NCBI GenBank assembly: GCA_905373325.1
Contig: CAJPTB010000035.1
Location: 1-10,300 of the forward strand
Reading direction: 5' to 3'
Source of the DNA: an uncultured Ancrocorticia sp.
Lineage (GTDB): Bacteria; Actinomycetota; Actinomycetes; Actinomycetales; Actinomycetaceae
DNA: 10,300 bases
Below the pieces are notes generated by a model. It worked only from the letters and a program-made list of their open reading frames with translations, was not told the origin of the DNA and ran no database searches. This document shows positions 1 to 5,182 of the stretch, one piece after another. The position numbers and the translations under genes were made by a program. How positions within the stretch are numbered: position 1 is the first letter of the stretch; each line of letters opens with the position of its first letter.

Positions 1-489
1 TCGCCGACGTCGACGGCCTCCCCCACGGAGGAGCCCTCGCCGACTCCGAGCGAGAGCCCGACGGCCAGCCCTTCGCAGAGTGCGAGCCCCTCCGAAAGCG
101 CCGAGCCTTCGCCGACGGACACCCCGAGCGCGAAGGCCTCGCCGAGCGCTGCGCCGTCGTCCCCGAGCGGCGTCGTGCCGCCCATCTCGCCCTCGGCGCC
201 CACGGCGACGCCGAGCCCGACGGATTCCCAGTCCCCAAGCGGCGACCCGGGAGCGGCCAACCCCAACGGCGGCGAGCCTTCCGGCAAGGGGAAGCCCCGC
301 GCCAGGCGTCCGGGTTCGAGCATCAACTCGCCGATAGTCGGCGCTCCGGTCGCCCTGCCCTCAGTGGCGCGCGCCACTGAGGAACGGCCCCTCATCAAAA
401 CCGGCTTGGACATGGGAACGGGCGTCGTCTTCTCCGTCTCCCTGAGCCTGGTGGGGACGGGCCTCGTCATCCGCCGCTACTTCTCGTGA
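1..489 (+). CDS. C-terminal part of a Ser/Pro/Thr-rich surface protein with C-terminal anchor (5' end outside window)
   Basis: The frame is open from base 1 to the TGA at 487-489, giving the last 162 residues. Residues 1 to about 105 are low complexity, dominated by Ser-Pro, Thr-Pro, Glu and Ala, typical of an extended and often glycosylated wall-spanning stalk. The end reads as a cell-wall sorting signal: LIKTG (residues 131-135, bases 391-405), a hydrophobic stretch VVFSVSLSLVGTGLVI, then the basic tail RRYFS. The sortase consensus is LPXTG, or LAXTG for class E sortases, so Ile in the second position is atypical. The protein may be poorly sorted, be recognised by a specialised sortase, or simply stay as a single-pass membrane protein. 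The functional domain is upstream of the window, so no activity can be assigned. A 24-base palindrome lies in the codons just before the anchor. The reading frame and anchor are seen directly; the surface role is inferred. Confidence 0.8.
   Translation, partial: SPTSTASPTEEPSPTPSESPTASPSQSASPSESAEPSPTDTPSAKASPSAAPSSPSGVVPPISPSAPTATPSPTDSQSPSGDPGAANPNGGEPSGKGKPRARRPGSSINSPIVGAPVALPSVARATEERPLIKTGLDMGTGVVFSVSLSLVGTGLVIRRYFS
359..382. repeat. 24-base perfect palindrome inside the surface-protein gene
   Basis: Bases 359-382 equal their own reverse complement. The core TCAGTGGCGCGCGCCACTGA (361-380) is flanked by CC and GG. It sits in codons for the linker just before the sorting signal. A smaller hairpin, GCCGA-TAG-TCGGC, lies at 330-342. 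The palindrome could be a chance product of GC-rich codons, an internal transcription pause, or a protein-binding site. No function is claimed. Confidence 0.8.
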
Positions 490-510
490 AGTCACGGACC
501 TGACGGACAG

Positions 511-550
511 GCCCCCGCTCCAAGCCGCCGTATCGTGACCGAGCGGGGGC
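511..550 (+). terminator. Terminator-like hairpin after the surface-protein gene
   Basis: GCCCCCGCTC (511-520) and GAGCGGGGGC (541-550) form a perfect 10-bp stem around a 20-base loop, 21 bases after the stop codon. There is no T-run, which is common for actinobacterial hairpin terminators. It could also act on transcripts coming from the right. Confidence 0.6.
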
Positions 551-581
551 TCAGGCGAACGGGCCTGCGAGGCCCGACGCC

Positions 582-662
582 GGTCCCCCCTCTCGCGACG
601 GGCGGGCCGACCCGGGAAGGCCGATGCCGTGCATGAACGAAGGTCGCCCCTCTCGCGACGGG
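582..662. repeat. Two 21-base direct repeats spaced 60 bases apart
   Basis: Copies at 582-602 and 642-662 read GGTCNCCCCTCTCGCGACGG plus a final G, differing only at the fifth base (C, then G). The second copy can fold as CGCCCC (645-650) with GGGGCG (660-665) around a 9-base loop. The first can form the same hairpin with one mismatch. The core also appears inverted at 695-706, where it forms the descending arm of the next hairpin. Confidence 0.75.
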
Positions 663-714
663 GCGTGCCCCTCCTCATTGGGGGTCCGCTTTGCCGCGAG
701 AGGGGCCCGTTTTC
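646..714 (+). terminator. Long hairpin followed by T-run, probable terminator
   Basis: GCCCCTCTCGCG (646-657) pairs perfectly with CGCGAGAGGGGC (695-706). An internal CCCC/GGGG hairpin (668-671 with 680-683) lies in the loop, and the tract CCGTTTTC follows the stem. This fits a Rho-independent terminator for + strand transcription, well downstream of the surface-protein gene. It may instead be the 3' end of a small RNA starting in this region, but no promoter for one is clear. Confidence 0.5.
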
Positions 715-874
715 ATCCGAGCCCGCCACTCATCGCACGGCGAACGATGGACGACGAGAGGCGACGTCAGCCGTGGGGCCGATCCGCGGCGGGCGGCAGC
801 GCGATTGCCTTTCACCGCAAGGCGAACGAAACGCGGACGGGAGGCCCCGAAAGGCTGGGGAGCAAGAACCTCGG

Positions 875-902
875 GCGAGTTTCGCCAATTGGCCTAACTC
901 GC
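875..902. promoter_or_regulatory. Nested dyad symmetry, candidate operator
   Basis: Outer arms GCGAGTT (875-881) and AACTCGC (896-902) enclose the palindrome GCCAATTGGC (884-893) symmetrically, with two non-matching bases on each side. Of 28 positions, 24 are symmetric about one centre. It lies 13-40 bases upstream of the -10 box at 915-920, so it covers the -35 region. That placement suits a dimeric regulator, but no regulator is identified. Confidence 0.45.
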
Positions 903-914
903 AATCCATTGCCT

Positions 915-927
915 TAGAATTCACATG
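915..927 (+). promoter_or_regulatory. -10 box placed for a leaderless GTG start
   Basis: TAGAAT (915-920) matches the actinobacterial -10 pattern TANNNT. Exactly six bases (921-926) separate it from the GTG at 927, so transcription would begin at or very near the start codon. There is no Shine-Dalgarno-like purine run before the GTG. The -35 is weak; TTGGCC at 889-894 would need a 20-base spacer. Confidence 0.6.
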
Positions 928-3722
928 TGGACGATAATCTGACGAATACGACTCCGCGGCGGCCGGTGTTGCTCGTTGACGAAGAAACGCGGTGGCTGAG
1001 ACGTCCGAGAGATCTGGTGTCGGCAGTCATCACACTGCTGGCGATCGTCGGCGTAATGGTCGTCACAGTCTACGGTTCCTCCACGGCCCTGGCCGTCATA
1101 CGCGACGTCCGCACAGCCACAAGCGGCATCATCACGTCGATCCTGTTCATGCCCGTCAACGCCCTGGAAGGCCTCATCGGCTTTTTCCTGCCGGCCGCGT
1201 TGGTCATCGACATGGCCTGGCACCGCCGATGGCGCACTCTGGCAACGGGCGCCCTGGCTGTGGCCAGCGCCGCCGCCTTCACCTACGGCCTCCTGTGGCT
1301 GTTCAGCCGCTACTTCCCGCTCTCGCCCATCACCGGCCAGCTTTCCGACTCCCTCGTCGAGCAGACCTATTTCAAGCTCATCCCGTACGTCGCCGTCGTG
1401 TCGGCGATACTCACGGTGGCCGGATCCGGCAAGCGCGCGAAGACGACGAGGTGGGGCTGGCCGCTGCTCTCCCTCGTTCTCGTCCTCTCGGTGCTCCAGG
1501 GCAATCAGACCCTTCCCGGGGCCCTCATCACCGCGCTTCTCGGCGTGCTGTGCGGCCTCATGTGGCGCTATATCGCCGGCGACGTCCCCGACCGCGCGAC
1601 GGGCGCAGACCTGGTCAAGCTCGTCAGGCGCGCCGGCGTGGACGCCCAGCTGGTGGTCCGCATCGACAAACTCCCCGACGACGCCGCCCTCGCCGCATGG
1701 CTCGCCCCCGCATACGGCGACCTCGGCCACATCGACCGGTACGGCATCGACCAAATCCATCGCATACTGCAGAAGGCGGGCGAATCCTTCGAGGGCGCCC
1801 CGCCGAAGCCCAAAGGGTCGGAAGCCGCCTCCCCGGAATCCGAGCAGCAGGCCGACGATCCCCAAGGAGCCAACGGTTCCCGGCGAGGAGACGGTCCGCA
1901 GCGGGCCGACGATCGGCTCGAATCCAAAGGGAACCGCCAGGCTCCGGAGCCCGCGCCGACCATCGGCCCTATCAGCCGCTCGGCGAAGGCCGCATCGCAG
2001 CATCTCAGGCCGGCCGACGACGTCGACCCCATCGCCCTGCGAAACGAGCTCCTGGCCTCCTACCACCCGCCGTTGAGCGAGGAGGCCTCCCGCAACTACA
2101 TCGTCGTCGATTCCTCTGGAAATCCGCATCACGCCTCCTTCTTCGACGCCGACCAACAGATCGTCGGAGTGCTGCAATCCTCATGGCAGCGGCTCGTGCT
2201 GACCACCACGGCCCGCCAGGCTGAAAAAACGATCGACGGGGCGATGGACCGCTTCGCGCTCATGGAATTGGCGAGCGCCTCCGCCGGGCTCGCCCCCGAC
2301 CGCGGCCTGGCCGTGGCGGGTTCAGACAGCTCGAAGGTCGTCATCCTCGAAGTCGACGGCTCCACCGCACTGAGCGAAGTCGAACCGAATGAGATTCCCG
2401 ACGAGGCGCTCGACGACGTGTGGGACATCCTCCAAGACGCCCATCGCCGCGGCTTCTCCCACGGAGACGTGCGGGCGGGCGTCACGGCGCTCAAGGGCGG
2501 GCGCGCCCAGCTGCTGCACTGGGAGAACGGCCGCCTTGCGGCCTCCGAGATGGAGCGCCGCATCGACATGGCGCAGGCGATGGCCATGATGGCGGGGACC
2601 GTCGGCGTCGAACGCGCCATCGCCTCGGCAAGCCGATGCCTGCCGCGCGACCAGATTGTCTCGCTCGCCCCGATCCTGCAAAAGGCCATCGTCCCCTCCG
2701 AGACGATGGCGAAGTTCACCGAAAAGAAGCAGCTGGAACGGCTGCGCGACCGCCTCACCGAACAGGTCCCCGAGGTCGCGGAAGTGACGCCAACCCAGCT
2801 CTACCGGTTCTCTGTGAAGACGGTCGTCACCGTTTCCCTGGGCCTCGTGGCGGTCTACATCCTGGTCGTGTCGGTCAACTTCAACGAGCTTCGCTCCACC
2901 CTTGCCAACGCCAACCCCCTGTGGATGCTCTTCGCCTTCGTCGCGGGCCTGTTCACCTACATCGGGGCGGCCATGACCTTGCGCGCCTACACCTCCGAGC
3001 CGTTGAACGCCAAGGACGCCGTCATGGTGCAGGTGGCCGCCTCGCTCGTGACCCTCGTGGCGCCGGCCGGCATCGGCCCGGCCGCCCTCAACCTGCGCTT
3101 CCTCCAAAAACGCAGGGTCTCCACGCCAGTGGCCGTCGCGACGGTCACCCTCGTTCAGCTCGCGCAGTTTGTCACCACGATCATTCTGCTCATCGGGATC
3201 AGCCTCGCCACCGGCAAGATCGGCTCCCTGTCCATGCCCTCCGGCGCGGTCATGGTCGCGATCGCCATCGGCGTGCTTGCGGTCGCCGCCCTCTTCCTCG
3301 TCAAACCCCTGCGCAGATGGGCAGCGAAGAAGATCCGCCCGACGATCGACCAGGTATGGCCTCGCCTTGTGTGGCTCGCGACCCACCCCAGCAGGATCGC
3401 CTACGGATTCGCGGGGTCCACCGTCCAGACGATCGCCTTCGTCGCCTGCTTCGGCGGCTCTCTCGCCGCCTTCGGATACAGTCTTCCGATCGTCACCTTG
3501 GCCTTGGCCTACCTTCTGTCGAACTCGCTGGGCTCGGTCGTCCCGTCCCCCGGCGGCATCGGCCCCGTTGAAACCGCGCTGACCACGGGCCTGACCGTGG
3601 CCGGGGTTCCGACGTCGATCGCAGTCTCCACCGCCGTGCTCTACCGCCTCCTCACTTTCTGGGGTCGCGTGCCGTTGGGGTGGCTGGCGCTGCGGACGAT
3701 CACCAAACGCGGGGTCATCTAG
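927..3722 (+). CDS. Membrane protein with degenerate kinase-like domain and LPG-synthase-type (UPF0104) flippase-like domain
   Basis: The protein has 931 residues. Residues about 28-215 form an N-terminal polytopic domain with about six hydrophobic segments. Residues about 290-365 are a charged, Pro/Gln-rich linker. Residues about 366-612 resemble the kinase-like module of actinobacterial proteins of this type: HASFFDADQQIVGVLQSSWQ at about 402-421 fits an N-lobe, and HGD at 512-514 the catalytic loop. Residues about 622-930 are the LPG_synthase_TM/UPF0104 domain, with APAGIGPAALNLRFLQKRR (712-730) and the conserved PSPGGIGPVE (873-882). Related domains occur in MprF, which makes and flips lysyl-phosphatidylglycerol, and in proteins of unknown lipid substrate. 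No aminoacyl-transferase domain is present, so lysyl-PG synthesis is not supported; lipid or glycolipid translocation is an inference. The kinase part lacks key residues (the Asn five after Asp514 is Val519; the DFG Asp is apparently His531), so it is probably a pseudokinase. The GTG start was chosen from the -10 spacing. Confidence 0.85.
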   Translation: MDDNLTNTTPRRPVLLVDEETRWLRRPRDLVSAVITLLAIVGVMVVTVYGSSTALAVIRDVRTATSGIITSILFMPVNALEGLIGFFLPAALVIDMAWHRRWRTLATGALAVASAAAFTYGLLWLFSRYFPLSPITGQLSDSLVEQTYFKLIPYVAVVSAILTVAGSGKRAKTTRWGWPLLSLVLVLSVLQGNQTLPGALITALLGVLCGLMWRYIAGDVPDRATGADLVKLVRRAGVDAQLVVRIDKLPDDAALAAWLAPAYGDLGHIDRYGIDQIHRILQKAGESFEGAPPKPKGSEAASPESEQQADDPQGANGSRRGDGPQRADDRLESKGNRQAPEPAPTIGPISRSAKAASQHLRPADDVDPIALRNELLASYHPPLSEEASRNYIVVDSSGNPHHASFFDADQQIVGVLQSSWQRLVLTTTARQAEKTIDGAMDRFALMELASASAGLAPDRGLAVAGSDSSKVVILEVDGSTALSEVEPNEIPDEALDDVWDILQDAHRRGFSHGDVRAGVTALKGGRAQLLHWENGRLAASEMERRIDMAQAMAMMAGTVGVERAIASASRCLPRDQIVSLAPILQKAIVPSETMAKFTEKKQLERLRDRLTEQVPEVAEVTPTQLYRFSVKTVVTVSLGLVAVYILVVSVNFNELRSTLANANPLWMLFAFVAGLFTYIGAAMTLRAYTSEPLNAKDAVMVQVAASLVTLVAPAGIGPAALNLRFLQKRRVSTPVAVATVTLVQLAQFVTTIILLIGISLATGKIGSLSMPSGAVMVAIAIGVLAVAALFLVKPLRRWAAKKIRPTIDQVWPRLVWLATHPSRIAYGFAGSTVQTIAFVACFGGSLAAFGYSLPIVTLALAYLLSNSLGSVVPSPGGIGPVETALTTGLTVAGVPTSIAVSTAVLYRLLTFWGRVPLGWLALRTITKRGVI

Positions 3723-3820
3723 AGTGCGGTCGCCCACGCTGAGGCAAGCCGCATATATGTGAGTTTTCCGCGCGATTTAGACGGTTTGCGGGAATCTCGA
3801 CGGGAAACGGAAGCTGTTTG

Positions 3821-3829
3821 TGGTAGAAG
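3821..3829 (+). promoter_or_regulatory. Candidate extended -10 promoter for the LPRTG protein gene
   Basis: TGGTAGAAG (3821-3829) has an extended -10 TGN motif followed by TAGAAG. No good -35 lies 17-18 bases upstream. If used, it would give a leader of about 155 bases before the GTG at 3991. The preceding gene has no strong terminator, so read-through from upstream is also possible. Confidence 0.4.
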
Positions 3830-3842
3830 TACCCGCCACATT

Positions 3843-3954
3843 CCTGGGTTCTTACACTTCCGAAGTGTTATCGTGAAGGGAAAAGAATCGTTGCAGGCCA
3901 TCAGGTAGCGGTCCGCCGAGTTCTCGGCTGCCTCTCACCCATGCGAGAACCTGG
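3843..3954 (+). promoter_or_regulatory. Foldable 5' leader of the LPRTG protein gene
   Basis: Three nested helices can be drawn. GGTTCT (3847-3852) pairs with AGAACC (about 3945-3950) as an enclosing stem. ACACTT (3854-3859) pairs with AAGTGT (3863-3868) around a three-base loop. AGGTAGC (3903-3909) pairs with GCTGCCT (3927-3933) using one G-U pair. The rest of 3723-3990 shows only a weak TGCGG/CCGCA pair after the upstream stop and the purine-rich ribosome-binding tract. It matches no riboswitch class I recognise. A structured leader is possible but not demonstrated; pairs this short can arise by chance. Confidence 0.3.
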
Positions 3955-3990
3955 GCGCAACGACGAAACAGACGAAACGAAGGAAAGCTC

Positions 3991-4794
3991 GTGACACAAT
4001 CGCATTCGCGCTCAAAGCGGGTACTTCCCCGCCACATCATCGCCACTCTCGCCATCTCGGGAGCCAGCGTGGCCGGTATGGCCGCGCCGAGCTTCGCTGA
4101 AGAGTCGCCCCAGCCTTCCGACGGCACGACGGCAGCCACTCCCAACGCAAACGGAACCGCTGGGGCCGCCGTAAACGAGGCTCTGGCCAAGGCCCAGCTG
4201 GCAAATCTGCCGCAGGCCAACGACGGCGCTCCGCGCGACGGAGACGATAAGAGGACCCCGGGCGACGACGGCGGCCAAGCCGGCGACCAAAACGGCGGCA
4301 ACGGCAACGGCGGCCAGGGAGACAACGGCAACGGCGGCGGGGACCCCACGCCCGACCCCACTCCGACGACCGAGACGCCGTCGCCCACCCCGTCCACCCC
4401 TTCGGAGGATCCGACGTCGCCGAGCCCGACCGATCCCTCCGGTCAGCCCTCGTCGGGCGGCCCCTCGGCGCAGGACCCGAAGAATCAGGGCGACCCCTCT
4501 CAGCCGGGCACCGGCAGCCCGAGTGACAACAAGGTTCCCGGGCTCAACACCGGCACACCGCAGAAGACCGGCGCCGAGAACGGCGGCGATCACGGCGTGG
4601 CGCCCAACCAGCAGGATCCCGGAGCTTCGGTTCCCGTCGTCCCGTCGCCCCGCGCGGGTTCGGGCCAGAAGGGAGGCGTCTCTGGCGCTCAGCTTCCGCG
4701 CACGGGCGCTTCGGTCACAACCCTCGCCGCCGTCGCGGTCGCCGCAGCCGGAACCGGCGGAGTTCTCGTGGCACGCCGTCGCAGGGCATACTGA
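3991..4794 (+). CDS. Secreted LPXTG-type cell-wall-anchored protein, low complexity
   Basis: This 267-residue protein has three parts. A signal peptide comes first (basic MTQSHSRSKRVLPRH, hydrophobic core about 17-32, probable cleavage after SFA at residue 36). The body is low complexity: Gly/Asn/Asp-rich at about 86-117, then Pro/Ser/Thr-rich at about 118-175, then a mixed linker. The end is a canonical sorting signal: LPRTG (235-239), hydrophobic SVTTLAAVAVAAAGTGGVLV, and the tail ARRRRAY. Sortase would cleave between Thr and Gly and join the protein to peptidoglycan. No globular domain is visible, so it looks like a stalk, a surface-layer filler or a small adhesin-like protein; function is unknown. 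The GTG start follows AGGAAAG (3981-3987), a reasonable ribosome binding site. A long palindrome follows the stop. The gene is separated from both neighbours by more than 250 bases and is probably its own transcript. Confidence 0.85.
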   Translation: MTQSHSRSKRVLPRHIIATLAISGASVAGMAAPSFAEESPQPSDGTTAATPNANGTAGAAVNEALAKAQLANLPQANDGAPRDGDDKRTPGDDGGQAGDQNGGNGNGGQGDNGNGGGDPTPDPTPTTETPSPTPSTPSEDPTSPSPTDPSGQPSSGGPSAQDPKNQGDPSQPGTGSPSDNKVPGLNTGTPQKTGAENGGDHGVAPNQQDPGASVPVVPSPRAGSGQKGGVSGAQLPRTGASVTTLAAVAVAAAGTGGVLVARRRRAY

Positions 4795-4832
4795 CCCTGC
4801 CGATTCGGCTTTGGCTGGATCATCCTTCTCAA

Positions 4833-4887
4833 CAAACTGAAGTGGTTGGGGGCGAAACTCAGTTTCGCCCCCAACCACTTCAGTTTG
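4833..4887. repeat. 55-base palindrome (27-base perfect arms), possible bidirectional terminator
   Basis: The left arm 4833-4859 is the exact reverse complement of 4861-4887, with a single C (4860) at the centre. The arms begin CAAACTGAAGTGG and include GGGGGCGAAACT. The element starts 39 bases after the LPRTG gene's stop codon. As RNA it would be a very stable hairpin, consistent with a terminator working in either direction, although the only T-run after it is TTT inside the arm. Perfect arms this long are unusual for an ordinary terminator and suggest recent formation, conversion between arms, or a mobile or dispersed repeat. Confidence 0.9.
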
Positions 4888-4930
4888 CCAAAGGACCGTA
4901 GTTCGCCAAAGGACTTTAGTTTGTCAGAGG
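4877..4930. repeat. Three 18-base tandem repeats overlapping the palindrome
   Basis: The units are 4877-4894 (ACTTCAGTTTGCCAAAGG), 4895-4912 (ACCGTAGTTCGCCAAAGG) and 4913-4930 (ACTTTAGTTTGTCAGAGG). The first unit starts inside the right arm of the palindrome. The stretch from 4857 to 4876 looks like a further degenerate unit. The shared core is AGTTNGCCAAAGG. Confidence 0.85.
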
Positions 4931-4981
4931 GCTCTGGGATTCACCGGACACCCGACGTTCGTCCGAGTCTTTTCCGCACCC

Positions 4982-5010
4982 GCGCATGCACTCGCTGTGC
5001 CCACATGCGC
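4982..5010. repeat. 7-base inverted repeat, candidate hairpin
   Basis: GCGCATG (4982-4988) and CATGCGC (5004-5010) are perfect inverted arms around 15 bases. With no T-run and short arms, it could be a small hairpin, a binding site or chance. It is reported because GCATG recurs nearby. Confidence 0.35.
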
Positions 5011-5032
5011 TTCCCAACTCCCACACCATCCC

Positions 5033-5068
5033 CTTTCTGCATGAAACCGCCTTTCCGCATGAAACGCC
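5033..5068. repeat. 18-base tandem duplication upstream of the DUF2079 gene
   Basis: CTTTCTGCATGAAACCGC (5033-5050) is followed directly by CTTTCCGCATGAAACGCC (5051-5068), identical at 15 of 18 positions. The unit differs in sequence from the 18-base repeats at 4877-4930 but has the same length. It lies about 100 bases upstream of the -10 box of the next gene. Confidence 0.7.
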
Positions 5069-5169
5069 GTCCCGTGCAGGGCGCGCCGGGGCCTGGCGAC
5101 GCGGCCCCCGTTCCCGCAGGAAACACGCTCGGGTGAGGCGCAACGCGACGAAACAGCGCAGTCAATGGT

Positions 5170-5182
5170 TAGACTTCCGTTG
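5170..5182 (+). promoter_or_regulatory. -10 box placed for a leaderless GTG start
   Basis: TAGACT (5170-5175) fits TANNNT, and exactly six bases separate it from GTG at 5182. This is the same layout as at 915-927, including the shared string TTAGANTTC. No ribosome binding site is visible before the GTG. No clear -35 element is seen. Confidence 0.6.

Larger units (their letters stand above)
490..926. other. Non-coding region between surface protein and LPG-synthase-like gene
   Basis: No reading frame here looks genuine: the open frames overlap on both strands, are Arg-rich and lack ribosome binding sites. The stretch holds a terminator-like hairpin (511-550), a small hairpin CGGGCCT-GCG-AGGCCCG (560-576), two 21-base repeats 60 bases apart (582-602, 642-662), a second terminator-like hairpin with a T-run (646-714), and a nested dyad (875-902) before a -10 box (915-920). 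Between about 720 and 874 I see nothing I can name. The two hairpins argue that the flanking genes are separate transcripts. Confidence 0.7.
4795..5181. other. Non-coding region between LPRTG protein and DUF2079 genes, repeat-rich
   Basis: I see no convincing gene. The + strand frame at 4846-5136 begins inside the palindrome and simply translates the repeats. The stretch holds a 55-base palindrome (4833-4887), three 18-base tandem repeats (4877-4930), an inverted repeat (4982-5010), a second 18-base tandem pair (5033-5068) and a -10 box (5170-5175). GCATG recurs at 4984, 5039 and 5057. Nothing resembling a fluoride riboswitch or a transposase remnant is visible. Confidence 0.7.

Noticed and set aside
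560..660. Small SRP RNA, because of GACCCGGGAAGG
   Set aside because: The diagnostic GGAAGGNAGCAGC loop is absent and the flanking sequence does not form the required long hairpin.
582..662. CRISPR-like spacing of two repeats, 60 bases apart
   Set aside because: Only two copies, 21 bases each, not identical; the core also occurs inverted in a terminator-like stem, and no cas gene is present. Hairpin structure explains them better.
925..942. ATG at 925 giving the five-residue peptide MWTII ahead of the large gene
   Set aside because: No ribosome binding site, and the GTG at 927 has the standard six-base distance from the -10 box. It could only matter if transcription starts at 925.
921..2177. 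418-codon open frame on the minus strand over the LPG-synthase-like gene
   Set aside because: It is antisense to a clear membrane-protein gene, with a charged, Gly/Arg/Asp-rich composition typical of shadows in GC-rich DNA.
3830..3990. Known riboswitch (c-di-AMP ydaO type or c-di-GMP GEMM) before the cell-wall protein gene
   Set aside because: The conserved cores I know for these classes are not present; only AGGTAGCGG loosely recalls one GEMM segment.
4846..5136. 96-codon open frame starting inside the palindrome
   Set aside because: It has a TTG start, no ribosome binding site and a composition that is just the translation of the palindrome and tandem repeats. The reverse strand gives the same N-terminal peptide because of the palindrome.
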